A stretch of 64,000 nt of DNA from Lytechinus pictus (taxonomy: Eukaryota > Echinodermata > Echinoidea > Temnopleuroida > Toxopneustidae): positions 4,231,001-4,295,000 of the forward strand of contig NC_087258.1 in assembly GCF_037042905.1 (NCBI RefSeq). The letters are read 5' to 3'. The notes beneath the pieces are model-generated. The model was not told the DNA's origin, made no database searches, and was given only the letters and a program-made list of their open reading frames with translations. Position numbers and translations under genes: made by a program. Below are positions 1 through 12,300 of this stretch, piece by piece (the stretch's first letter is position 1; each line of letters starts with the position of its first letter).

Positions 1-1277
1 TCAATTATTGAAAATAAATAGGCATACACACATTCAGGAAAAAAACTGGAAATATGAAAAGGTTTGGTGCAAAACAAAGTGATTGAAAACAATGCAATGA
101 ATAACTCTTGCAAAAATATAACAGTTTCTTTCACTTTACTTTTCTTTCTTATTTTATGTAAATTCATGTATTCTGTTAACATATAAAATTTGATAGATTC
201 ACTTTTGAAAATAACTTCCACTAGGCTTTTCGAACTCATAATATTAAAAGTCAATTTTTATAATTTTAATTATTTTTATTTCGCCTACATAGCAGAAGCG
301 AGACAATGGCTCCACCTTTCCGGCGTAATCGTCAACATTGAATTAAATCTTAACCAAGTTTTAGATTTTTTTTTGTTAGAAATGTCATCATAACTTGGAA
401 AATATATGGACCCATTTCGTGAAACTTGGACATAAATATGATCAAGTACGTATATCACCGATCATCTTGCAGAGGTTCATTTAGGGCCAATGAACTTTGA
501 TAATGCTCTATTATCAACCTTCAAACTTACCAAGGTCATTATTTTTAATCATGATATCAAAATTATGCGTCCATATTGCATAAACGTACAGAACAATGAA
601 TCTCAGGTATACAACATTAAAAATGGAAAAATTACATTTCAGGTCAATATGCGTATGTCAAAGGAGACTTGGGGTCAGTAAACTGATTTTAAGATTAAAA
701 GAATTTAGATAAGATCTATATAATGATTTACACATTTAAGAGATTATATGAGTATGATTTAAGGCTACTGCTAGGTCAACGTCAAAGGTTATGTAGATCA
801 ACTAACTTTGATAAGCTTTGACATTTTCTTCATTATTTGACAAAAAATACAATCAAATTAAATGACACTTTATATTAAATAAGGTAAAGTTATTTGACAT
901 CACAATATGACATCAATAATAAGTTTTTCAGTCAAGAACAAAGACCATTTGAGGTCAACAAACATGTTACTTCTTCTACCTTTATGAAAAATAATACTTC
1001 ATATTTTTCAGCACTGTTTCTATAAAGATTAATGCAGGCGAGACTGTCAGTAACATCATTTAAATGTGATCATTTTAATTCACGTCTTTTCTTTTACTTT
1101 CCCCTTACTTTTCACTGACATAATTGCAATTAATATTTGAAATACGATTGAAAACAGGCCGATCTTCAGAACTCTATTTTGCAATTATCATTATGTATGC
1201 ACTTGTTGAATAAATACCATTTAATATCAAATTGAATAGATTCTTTAATTCTGTTCAGTATAAATTGCAAAACATGT
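1..1277. other. AT-rich intergenic DNA, no gene seen
   Basis: No credible coding exon was found. The short open frames are AT-rich and lack recognisable motifs. The motif GCAGGCGAGACTG near 1036 matches the inverted terminal sequence of the element at 23006-25200, so a relic of that repeat may lie here. ATTAAA-type sequences on the minus strand just below 1278 could serve as poly(A) signals for the glycosyltransferase gene, but this is weak. Confidence 0.5.
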
Positions 1278-2339
1278 TCACTGTCTGTGGTTAATTCTAA
1301 AACTATTCCAAGCATTTTTCATTTCTTTCGCTGGCACTTCAATCCTTAAGTAATCCCTCTCTCGACTTTTTGGATGGTGCCGTCGAAACCACTGCGGTCG
1401 GTGAAGAATTCCGATGGCCAACTTATCCAACAGTATACCACAATAAACGTCGTCAAATGGTATCCTTGTCGGGGTTTCTCTGGAAACTTGAACAAGTTTC
1501 TCAACAACATCATGCGACAAAACATACCCATGTCCCAATGGAAACGTAGGATATGTCTCGTTTGAGTAAAATTCCTTCGGTACATACCATTTATCCCAAA
1601 CACCAGTGTAGTTGCGCCATGGTTTATAACCATCTGCCCTTTTTCCAAGAACGAACCGAGAGCGATCCTTTGGCGGTAGAGCGTCGAGGTCTTTGACCAG
1701 GGTCGGGACATCAACTATGACATCGTCATCCGTTGTCAACAAGAACTCAGTGTTGCTGCAAAATTCGAGCACCCATTTAAACCCCATAATAAGTTTGATG
1801 GTAAGGTTGTAGTAATTATCATGGAAGCCTACTCTTAGGATATCCCCATGTGTTTCAGACTCCTTATGAATATTCTCCGTCACGCCCTGTGCTTCAGATT
1901 CGCCTATGATGAACACCATTCTGGCTGATAACTTCTCTTCTGCCGCTCCTCTTATGTGTGTTTGCCTTGCAGCATCTCTTAGGTGTCCGTTGCCCGGTGC
2001 GGATTTGATTAAGACAAGTAAAGTGATATTATCCTTCCCAGCCTTGCACTTGTCCACAGGATTGATCAGATAGTCATATATATCTAGCTTCGATCCTGGT
2101 TTCCAACTTACAGTTTTCCGCCAGCCGAGCAATGGGACGGAAGTTGTCGGTTGCTCCAGAAGTACTGGTTCTGTTATGTTCCGCATCGGACCCCCTGTCA
2201 GATTCAATCTTCCTGGGACATGGTATCTTTCTGCGACGAGGTGAATCTGCAGTTTGCCATTGTACACCATTAATTGAATAATGCTGTAAACCATTAACAC
2301 AATGAATATCAATGTTTCAGGTGTCTTTTTACCCATCAT
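1278..2339 (-). CDS. Beta-1,3-galactosyl/N-acetylglucosaminyltransferase, GT31 family
   Basis: An uninterrupted 353-codon frame. Residues ~9-27 are a hydrophobic signal anchor, giving the type II topology expected of a Golgi enzyme. A stem region follows, then GT31 landmarks: LLVLIKSAPGN (~107-117) with R/QTH (~125-130), MVFIIGESE (141-149), the metal-binding DDD at 204-206 inside FLLTTDDDVIVD, PLGHGYVLS (267-275) and the acidic FDDVY motif at 295-299. N-glycosylation sequons occur in the stem and catalytic region. The family transfers Gal or GlcNAc from a UDP-sugar in beta-1,3 linkage to glycoprotein or glycolipid acceptors; the acceptor cannot be told from sequence. Animal B3GALT/B3GNT genes are often intronless in the CDS, as here. 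The two adjacent ATG codons at the start are the only upstream Met option; the 5' UTR may be spliced. Confidence 0.9.
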   Translation of the reverse strand: MMGKKTPETLIFIVLMVYSIIQLMVYNGKLQIHLVAERYHVPGRLNLTGGPMRNITEPVLLEQPTTSVPLLGWRKTVSWKPGSKLDIYDYLINPVDKCKAGKDNITLLVLIKSAPGNGHLRDAARQTHIRGAAEEKLSARMVFIIGESEAQGVTENIHKESETHGDILRVGFHDNYYNLTIKLIMGFKWVLEFCSNTEFLLTTDDDVIVDVPTLVKDLDALPPKDRSRFVLGKRADGYKPWRNYTGVWDKWYVPKEFYSNETYPTFPLGHGYVLSHDVVEKLVQVSRETPTRIPFDDVYCGILLDKLAIGILHRPQWFRRHHPKSRERDYLRIEVPAKEMKNAWNSFRINHRQ

Positions 2340-3873
2340 GATCAGAGTTCCAGTTTATTTTACCTCAAATACAACACAGTAAACAACCTGAGCACCATAC
2401 AGGAAAAGATGTAGATGACAATATTAAACGGAAGAATATTGTGTCAGCAATGAGTTTCACGATCACAATCCAATCAATCAAACGGGTAGCGTAAGTATAG
2501 ACATCCTGGAAATGCTCTAATTAAAATTTTTCATTTAAAATGTTTGCAGGCGAGGCCTCATGATAACATGTCAAATGTATGCATGGTTACAGACCGGGCA
2601 ATGAGAGACGGAATCGCGAGTCCACCCCCGGGGGTGATTGAAGCCTGCCGCATTGTGTGTTATGTTGTTATTTGTTGGATATTAATGGCGACCAGTCATA
2701 TTTGACTATTACCGCCAGCTCGTTAGGCCTATTATCATTTTCTTTCTTTTCTTCGACGTGTCCTTTAAAATTGTACCGTTAACGTATCCCTCGAGCTTTT
2801 GTTCCACATATGCATGCAATACTACAGTGGAAAAAAGTCCGTCCCTCGTTGAGGAAGTGGAGGCCCCGTGAAGAGGAGAGTAACCACCGTTGCACCCACT
2901 CGGGAACCCACTGCACTATTCGTACATCAGTATAGGAGGAAACACTGGTGTAGTAGTCCACCTTCACTCCCCAATCAGTTTTGTTCCGTCAAGTGTGATT
3001 CACTTCGCTTTTCAGTCGGGGTCGCCTCCCAGGCACATGTGACGCCAAACAAAATGATAAAATAATAACGATAATGATCATAATGACTAATAATGAATGG
3101 TGACTGCCCAATTAATGCCAAAGCCATTGTTCTGTTAAATGGTAGATGCATGGCGGACGAAGGGCCGATGAGTTTACGACACTTCTACCCTTGGGCAAAG
3201 ATTTATACTGTATGAAGTGGGGGTGTTAGAACCAACAGACACCAGTTGGTACAAGACCACACCCTATACACCCTATAAACATGATAAACGTGCTAGATAT
3301 TAAACATAATAAAAAGTGTTAGAATGTGTTACACCGGAGTAAAATGTAGTGCTCATCTTTTTACAACGCATTTTTTTACCCAAGCTTTTGCTTTGTAGGC
3401 GTAGGCCTATATTGTTCTTTCATCGCGATACCGGTACGTCAAAATGAATGTGCTCAAGTAATAATTGCTACAAATATTTTGACGTAGTTGGGGGTAATGA
3501 CAACTGACTTTCATTGGTATTTTTTAAGTTTTTTTTTTTTTTTCATATGAAATTAAAGTGAGGATTATGAGAACTTTTGAAAATCCATGTATAGACTAGA
3601 GGATTGTAAGTTTTCGATTTGCATTGAGTTATTCTTTATTTAGGCCTATTTAAAATAAGCTGGTTTGAATACACAAAATAATAGATCAATTCAAGCACGT
3701 ATCGGATGTACTGTAAAACAAACATTGTATTATTTTAAAGTTTCGCTTTTTTTAATTATTCATCATATAAGCATGGTAATATAAATATTGTGATACATAC
3801 ACGTGTATATTTCTGTGGCCAGAACGTTTATCAAAACAGTCATCATCACTTCAGCATAGATGGCGTCATTCCA
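2340..3873. other. Intergenic DNA, no gene seen
   Basis: This stretch lies upstream of the glycosyltransferase and probably contains its promoter and any 5' UTR exon. No exon could be assigned. A GCAGGCGAGGCCT motif near 2549 resembles the terminal sequence of the repeat at 23006-25200. Confidence 0.4.
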
Positions 3874-4470
3874 TTAAAGGGGAATGAAACCTTTGGAATA
3901 AATAGGCTTGTGTTGAAACAGAAAAATCAAAGAAACAGATCAACGAAAGTTTGAGAAAAATCGGACAAACAATGAGAAAGTTATGAGCATTTGAATATTG
4001 CAATCACTAATGATATGGAGATCCTCCTATTGGCCATGCGACAAGGATGTGTAATGAACTCACATGTTAACAACTTTCCCTTTGATGGACTATGAAATAC
4101 CCCCAAAATGTCTCTTTTTTGCTTTTTCTTATGGTGATACAAACTCTTAATCCAGGATGTATTCTTTAAAATTCTGTATTACATGCCCTCCTATAGATAG
4201 AATTCATGATCTACAGATATATGTCATAAAAGAGGCAATTTAAGTGAAATATATACTTAGGTAATGGGGAGAGTTGTTCACAGGTGACATCACACATCTT
4301 TGTCGCATTGCCAATGTGAGGATCACCATAGCATTAGTGATCACAATATTCAAATGCACATAACTTTCTCATTATTTGTCCAATTGTTCTCAAACTTTTG
4401 TTGATCTGTTTCTTTGATTTTTTTGTTTTCACACAAGCTATCTTGTTCTAAAGGTTTCATTCTCCTTTAA
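3874..4470. mobile_element. Foldback MITE with long terminal inverted repeats
   Basis: The left end (AAAGGGGAATGAAACC, 3876 on) is repeated in inverted orientation at the right end (GGTTTCATTCTCCTTTAA, ending 4470). Similarity continues inward for roughly 200 bp on each side: CAAAGAAACAGATCAACAAAAG-type sequence pairs with its complement, as does the CAATCACTAATG block. There is no open reading frame of note. This is a non-autonomous element of unassigned superfamily. Confidence 0.75.
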
Positions 4471-4494
4471 CACTTTTTTTCATCATGTTTTTTT

Positions 4495-4590
4495 CTTCTT
4501 CTATCCTCCTCCTCCCCCTCCTCTTCTTTTTCTGCTTCTCCTCCTCCTCTCTTTTTTCTTCTGCTTCCTCTTCATCTTCTTCTTCTTCTC
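4495..4590. repeat. Pyrimidine-rich CTCCTC/TCTTCT tract
   Basis: A run of CT-rich trinucleotides directly after the MITE, dominated by CTCCTC and TCTTCT units. No coding signal. Confidence 0.7.
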
Positions 4591-4782
4591 AAGCAAACAT
4601 TATTCATTGATTTGATACCCATTACAATGTATTCCCAAGAAACGACGTAATATCTATCTATCTGTTAATTGTTGTTGTTGTTGTTGTTCATAGTTATCTT
4701 GACATGTATTTTAAACTGCAGGGCGCCTTTGTAAAGCAGTTTTAAGAACTGAACAGGCCTACCCTGCAGTATAAAATAAATA

Positions 4783-4821
4783 AAACAAAATAAATAAATA
4801 AATAAATAAATATATCTATAT

Positions 4822-4868
<47 letters not shown>
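4783..4868. repeat. AAAT/TA microsatellite
   Basis: AATA tetranucleotides grade into a pure TA dinucleotide run of about 60 bp. Simple sequence; open frames over it are artefacts. Confidence 0.9.
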
Positions 4869-4871
<3 letters not shown>

Positions 4872-5480
4872 ATAGTTTTGATGCAGATATTCTGTATATA
4901 CTCTCTCTTTCCCCGTTCACCCCTCTCTCTGTCTGTCTCCCTCAAAACAGATCAAAAGGACATTATTTGATATAACGCTCACATAATATTAAAACAATTT
5001 GAACAGATCATGTAAAAAGTTTGTTTAAAAGAATCATTCTATTTAATAAATAATGGCATGTTCAAAATCAACACATTATATAATCATTATATTTCTGAGC
5101 AACTTAATAAATGTTTCTCCATTTCTTTAATCTTAGAAAAAATGAGTGCACTGTATGTATTCGAAAAATGTTCAGATCAAATATAGCATTCTTTATAAAA
5201 ACAAATAATAAGACATATACCACCTTTCCTCCTTTTCCAACCCATATCCTTTTTAAAGAGGAGACGTTGTAGACAGAATTCTATTTTTAAAAGTCGAAAA
5301 ACAGTTCTTCTTTTCATCTAAATAATTCTCTTTGCACATTTTTTCGTGTATAATGAACACAATTCTGTCCCAGTTGCTAGCTTTACCTTGATGACTCACG
5401 ATATTTGATAGTCAACTTGCTTTTGGGGGATCGTGTGGTTCAAAGTGCAGCCATTTTGTTGTAATATTCATAAGTTCTTA

Positions 5481-5947
5481 GGAGCGCACACCACTAATAG
5501 GATCCGGCAATTTCGGGAATCCCCTTTAGACCCGTACCTAAAATGACGTAATGGTTGGACAAATATTCATATAAAATCAACGGTGCATATCTGAACAGTT
5601 TTTTTCATTTGGGCATAGAGAGGGATTACTACTGGATCTTTTCAGTCCCATGGGAGAGCAGTAATTTGTCAATGCTGGGTTTTATGGGAACTTAATTAGT
5701 TGCTTAAGAAACCAAGTGAGCACTGTGACTGCAACCAAGTTTGCACGTAGTCTTGGTTTGAGCCCCTGTAGCGCGAAAAAATATTGAAAAACACCTTTTC
5801 ATATCTTTAGCGTTTGAAGGATATTGGATACACTACCAAATGATAAAGGTGTGGATGATGACATTTCTAAGCCTTATTTTTGGCGATTTTTTCAAATCTC
5901 ATTTTTAACACATGAGTCTATGGGGTAATAGTTAGTGGTGTGTGCCC
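5481..5947. mobile_element. MITE with TTA target duplication (PIF/Harbinger-like)
   Basis: Ends are GGAGCGCACACCACTAA on the left and TTAGTGGTGTGTGCCC on the right, a ~16-bp imperfect inverted repeat. The 3 bp on each side are TTA (5478-5480 and 5948-5950). A 3-bp TWA target duplication with G-rich termini is the signature of PIF/Harbinger elements, so this 467-bp sequence is probably a non-autonomous member. No transposase remains. Confidence 0.65.
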
Positions 5948-6244
5948 TTAGTATTTGTTTCCTATACCAATTATGTAAACAGATACCATAATAATTATGC
6001 ATGTTAGGGAAGCTGTCCTGCCAAAATCTTGCTAAGTTGTTTTCTTTTACAGCTACAACCAATTTAGTTCTCTCATTAGTATATTCTTAAAAAAATATTT
6101 ATGTTATGACATTTGATGCATATATGTGTAATTGCATCTTTAGGTATTTTATATCATGGAAAGATGAAATCCAATTAAAGTGATATTGAATCCTGAATCA
6201 CTTCAAAGCTTTCATATTATTTACCCATCCAATGAGACAGTGAA

Positions 6245-6342
6245 TCACTTGTTGGATGGGTAAATTGCGTCCGTTGCAATACCGCACATGTTGTCGTGAT
6301 TCCTTGCAATGTTGATGTAGCCGTTTTCACCCCACGATGATC
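6245..6342 (-). CDS. Exon 5 (last) of the Ser-cathepsin gene
   Basis: The acceptor is ATTACTAG|GATCATC. It continues NSWG with SSWGENGYINIARN, then HDNMCGIATDAIYP, the standard papain-family C-terminus, and ends in TGA at 6245-6247. It is separated from exon 4 by a 5.05-kb intron that is mostly the foldback element. Confidence 0.88.
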
Positions 6343-9300
6343 CTAGTAATAGAAAAAATGGAGATAGGTGAAGTGAATGAATAAATAGATAGACAGATGA
6401 ATGGATAAATAAACAAACAACGAACATATTACAGTTCAATAAACTAACAACAATTCTATCGTTAAAAACACACGCACTAAGAGTTTCACTAATTAAAAAA
6501 ACATGATTTATTAAAAAATTTCTTTTTGTGACGTCACATGTGAGCAATGCGCCAATATTATGCCCCCAAATAACTTTAGTCAAACAATCAATGGGTGATT
6601 TCAAGTCCGGTGTTGGCCTTGGTGTTGGTGTTGAAATTTGGATTGCTTCCCCTGGCTCAAAAACTTATTCAGAGTTTGTAAAACTGCATGATCCAGATCT
6701 CATTATTGACATCTCAACAACTAGTTAGTGACTTTTCGGGACCATTTTCATTTTATGTTTGGTGTATAATCGTGTAAAAATTGACCTAACACCAACACCA
6801 AAAGGTCAATACTGAACTTATAGTCATCCATTGTCAATGTGTGTTAAATCAAATGCACCGATCCTAAATGAATTCACTAAATAGAAGTGGGAATATGAAA
6901 CAAAAGAATTCGCGCAAGAGTTGATATGAATGCATACACATGAATAATATAATACAGTACCCTTATAGGTGCTCAGATACTGAATTTTTTTTATTAAGAA
7001 TAGAGTAAAAAATATATAAATAATTTAATGAACACTGATAAAATTGACAGGAAAGCATAACATTCATATCGGTTGGATGTACTCATAATGTTTTTAAATT
7101 CTTAACAATCGACTAATGCCAATTAAATGTCATGGCCCAATGTCATTTGTGTAGCGTTATTCCGATTTTGTAAGTTTATTCAATAAGACAATGTGAACAT
7201 CTTGTATTTTTGTCTTTGTAAAATTATCTTACCGAATGGACTGAACAAGATATTATGTAACCATTGCCTATTAGTAGAGCGGATTAGCCGAACAATTGTG
7301 CAAATTATGACTAAAGCATGAAACTTTCACAAGTATTAGTATATGCCGTAAGATTTATTTTAAAGATGGGAGGTAAATTTATAAATGCCATTTTCGGCCG
7401 TTGCCATGGCAACGGATTAATTTCTCCAAAATAACATGCATTCCCATGTAAATGGTAAATAAACATGGTATAGATGACCAAAATAATAATTTCAGGCTCC
7501 CAATTGAATACATATGATATTTAGAAATATTCAAGATCCTCAAGATAGTTCCAATTGGTCTGTTGCCATGGCAACGGCTTGTTTTTCCCCAGCAAAGTAA
7601 AAAAATTGATAAAAAAACGTTGTAGAATATGATTTATCTTTAATTTCCCCTAATTTTACAGTGCTTAACAAAGATATTTTGGTTGCTAAATGTGTAAACT
7701 ACATCTCAAGCCATTGCCATGGCAACCAAATAACATCTAATTTACAAAAATAACATGGTTGACAAGACAATGGACAGGTAGAAAATACAAGTGGAATTAA
7801 CTTAATATGTATGCTTAAGTTTTGACCCCTCTCATTTGAACAAAAAATACAGAAAGTGTTCTGCAGGAGTTCTTTATAAAGATAAAAAATCATGTTTCCT
7901 TGTTAAAGCTTGAATTAAATTTAAAAAGAAAATTTTTTGCAAAGGGCCCGTTGCCATGGCAACAGCTTATTTCCCTCTTGAAAGGTAAGAATATTGATAA
8001 AAATGTAGAATACATGTACGATATGATCATCATTCCATTTTCCCAAATTTAAAGGTACTAATCGAGATATGTTTGTGACTAAATTTATAAATATAACATC
8101 TTAAGCCATTGCCATGGCAAACAAATAACATCTAATTTACAAAAATAACATGGTTGGCAAGACAATTGACAGGTGGAAAATACAATTGGAATTGACTTAA
8201 TCTGTATGCTTAAGATTTGACCCCCTCATTTGAACAAAAAATACAGAAAGTGTTCTGCAGGAGTTCTTTATAACAGATAAAAATTAATGTTGCCTTGGTA
8301 AAGCTTGAATTAAATTTAAAAAGAAACAATTTTGCAAAGGGCCCGTTGCCATGGCAACAACCTATTTCCCTCTAGAAAGGTAAAAATATTAATAAAAATG
8401 TAGAATACATGTACGGTATGATCATCATTCCATTTTCCCTAATTTTAAGGTACTAATCGAGATATGTTTGTGACTAAATTTAAAAATATAACATCCAAAA
8501 ATGGGGTCTAAAATTGACTGTTGTTACTTAAAAATTGGCATAGTTCATTCTATATCCGCCTGTGAGATGTGATTCTGGTGTCTAAACCATATTTTCAAGA
8601 GTCAAATGATAAATTAGGACATAGTTTGTTCAATATCTGTCTGGGGAATATGATTTTGATGTCTAAACCATAATCATAAAACCATGGTTTAATGCATTAG
8701 AACAAGTTACGAGGACAGTCAGTGGACTGGTATGTTAAAAAATCCAAGATGGCCTTCAAAATGGGGTCTAAATTGACTGTTGGTACTTCAATATGGACAT
8801 AATATAGTTCATTAATAATATACATTGGGGATATGATTTTGGTGTCTAAACTAGTATTAAAAGGGTCAAGTAATACTGTACATTTGGTCAAGTTGAAACG
8901 ACAGTCAGGTGTCATTATTGTGTCAAAAAATTCAAAGATGGCTTAAAAAATGGGGGTTTTAATGTTACTTAAAATTGGACATAGTACATCAAAAATACAC
9001 CTGGGGATGTTATTTTGGTGTCTACACTAGGGTTTTAAGGATCAAAATATACTTTGGGACTGGTTACAATTGTCCATTTTGCCTGAAAATCCAAGATGGC
9101 TTCCTTAAATGGATTCTAAAATGACGACTGTTACTTTGAAGTGGATGTAATATCCACTTGTGAGAAATAATTTTGGTGCCTACATTCAAAATGCAAGCAG
9201 GTATGAGTTGGCAACAGCACCCATTTTGATGTAATTTTAGAATCTACCTTGGATTTTGGACAAAATTGATAACTAATCATCCTTGTTACTTGTCCTAATG

Positions 9301-12300
9301 TAATAGTTGACCCTTCATACCACAGTGTAGACACCAAAAATATTTCTCACAGGTTGATGTTGTATGAACTGAAATGAGCTATGTCCATTTATATATCAAC
9401 AGCCATTTAAAACTCCATTTTTGGAAGCCGTCTTAGGGTTTTGGACACGTCAGACCACTGGCTGTCCTTGTAACTAGTCCCAATGTACTACTTCACCCTG
9501 AAAACCATTGAATAGAAACCAAATTAAGCCACTAAATTAGATGTTATTTGGTTGTCATGGCATTGATGGCAATGGCCTAAGTTATTTGTACATCAATAGC
9601 AAACATATCTATGCTTTGCACCCTATAATTAGGGGGAATTTATGACAAAATGCAGATTCTAAACTGTTTTTCGATCAAATTTGGTGCTTTTCTTGGGGAA
9701 AAAAGAGTTGTTGCCATGGCAACGGCCCATATGCAACATTGATATTTATCATTAAATTCAAGGATTACCAAGGCAATATCAAATTTCATCATTCTAATGA
9801 ACTAATGCGAAACACTGTAATCTTTGTTCAAAATTAAATGACTGGGTCAAACCTTGAGTTAATTGTTATAAATTGCATTTTCCACCTGTCCATTATCATG
9901 TCAACCATGTTATTTTTTTTTTCAAATCAGATGTTATTTGGTTGCCATGACAATGGATTTAGATATTATTTGCATGTTAACAGCAAACATATCTATTCTA
10001 ATCCTAAAATTAAGGAAAATGAAAGAAAAAATCAGATTATACAGTCCTTTTTAAAATCAAAACTGGTACTGTTCTTGGGTAAATGATCCGTTGCTATGGC
10101 AACAGGCCATTTGGAATATTGATATTTATCGTTGAATTCAAGTATTACCAAGGCAACATCAATGTTTATCATTTTAATTAGTTCATGCAGAACACTGACT
10201 GTATTATTTTCCCCTAAATTAGTTGAGAAGGTCAAACCTTACGCATGTACATGTACATGTACATTAAGTTAATATTCATTGTATTTTTCACCTGTTGTTA
10301 ACCTTATCATCCACTTTTTTTTAAAAATTAGATGTTATTTGGTTGCCATGGCAATGGCTTAAGATGTTATATTTATAAATTTAGTCACAAACATATCTCG
10401 ATTAGTACCTTTAAATTTGGGAAAATGGAATGATGATCATACCGTACATGTATTCTACATTTTTATCAATATTTTTACCTTTCTAGAGAGAAATAAGCTG
10501 TTGCCATGGCAACAGGCCCTTTGTAAAATTGTTCCTTTTTAAATTTAATTCAAGCATAACCAAGGGAACATAATTTTTTATCTTTATAAAGAACTCCTGC
10601 AGAACACTTTTCGTATATTTTGTTCAAATGAGGGGGTCAAAACTTAAGCATACAGATTAAAGTCAATTCCAATTGTATTTTCCATCTGTCCATTGTCTTG
10701 TCAACCATGTTATTTTTGTAAACTAGATTATATTTGGTTGCCATGGCAATGGCTTGAGATGTAAATTACACATTTAGCAACCAAAATATCTTTGTTAAGC
10801 ACTGTAAAATTAGGGGAAATTAAAGATAAATCATATTCTACAACGTTTTTTTATCAATTTTTTTACTTTGCTGGGGAAAAACAAGCCGTTGCCATGGCAA
10901 CAGACCAATTGGAACTATCTTGATGATCTTGAATATTTCTAAATATCATATGTATTCAATTGGGAGCCTGAAATTATTATTTTGGTCATCTATATCATGT
11001 TCATTTACCATTTACATGGGAATGTATGTTGTTTTGGAGAAATTAATCCGTTGCCATGGCAACGGCCGAAAATGGCATTTAAAAATTTACCTCCCATCTT
11101 TAAAATAAATCTTACGGCACATACTAATACTTGTGAAAGTTTCATGCTTTAGTCAAAATTTGCACAATTGTTGTGATTTTTGGAGCTAATCCGCTCTACT
11201 ATATGTAGACATACAGTATACACTTTTAAAAGTCGACTTGGCAATAAAGATGTCTTAGTTTTCACCATGTCGACATATGACTTCTTAGAAGTCGACACTT
11301 CAATTACATTCATTATGTCAACTAACGTACAAGTCGAAATGACAGGAATATTAAGTTGACTCGGCAAGGCCCCGCCTACACCTCAAAACAACTTACCCCA
11401 TGAGTTCCTGCATATCCAGTACTCGACCCCACTGCCGACACCGTATCCCACCACCAAAAGAGAATGGTCCAACTGCGTCGACGAACAGCTTGGATCAGAG
11501 TACACACCGCTCTGGTATAACTGAAAAGACGGTTGGCTAGCGTCTATGGCCACCACTACGGGCGTGAACAAGACTGCTTGGGCGAGGGCTGATTCGTTTC
11601 GTGAAGGAACTGTCTTTCCAACATTACACTGAATAAAATAAAGAAGTAAGAAATGATAAGAACGGAAAATATAATTAGTGCATCCTGCTATCAAGATTTG
11701 AAGCCCATTAAACAATTTTTTTCTGAATCTGTACTGAACAAGAAATGAATGTCATGTTAGTTTTCTTAATCACATATAGTAGGCCCATTAATCTCAAAAA
11801 GACCCCTTTATAATTATACTTGTTATTTGTTTATTTATTTATTTATTAGAACATAGTTTATTCAGGTACAAAAGATCAGCATAAAACTGTTTTTCATCAA
11901 TGACCTGATGAAAACATAAAAACAACAAAAATCATCATATCATACATGAAAATATAGTCAATATTTTGAGTTAAAGGTTGCGAGACATCCCAAAGGTGAC
12001 TTTTCACCGAATAATAGAGGTCTTATTTTGTTTAACGACCCAAAACTATCTTTTCTATACGCTTTTCTTTGTCCTTTCTGTTTTTCCTCCCCCTTAAAGT
12101 CCCATTTCTCCTATTTTCACAGGGGGCGGTTAATTCCCCCTGCCCCCACCCCTCACCCCCCGTGGCATCACCCCCACCCCCATCAAAGGGACGGGAAACC
12201 TACCGATGCAACGGCCTTACAGGACGCATTATTGCAGACATTCGCACCAGTTCCGGTATGGTAGGTTCCCTTCATGCAGAGCCCACCGTGGTCGTGCACG

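Noticed and set aside
1346..1714. 122-codon minus-strand frame inside the glycosyltransferase
   Set aside because: Out-of-frame overlap with a secure GT31 coding region.
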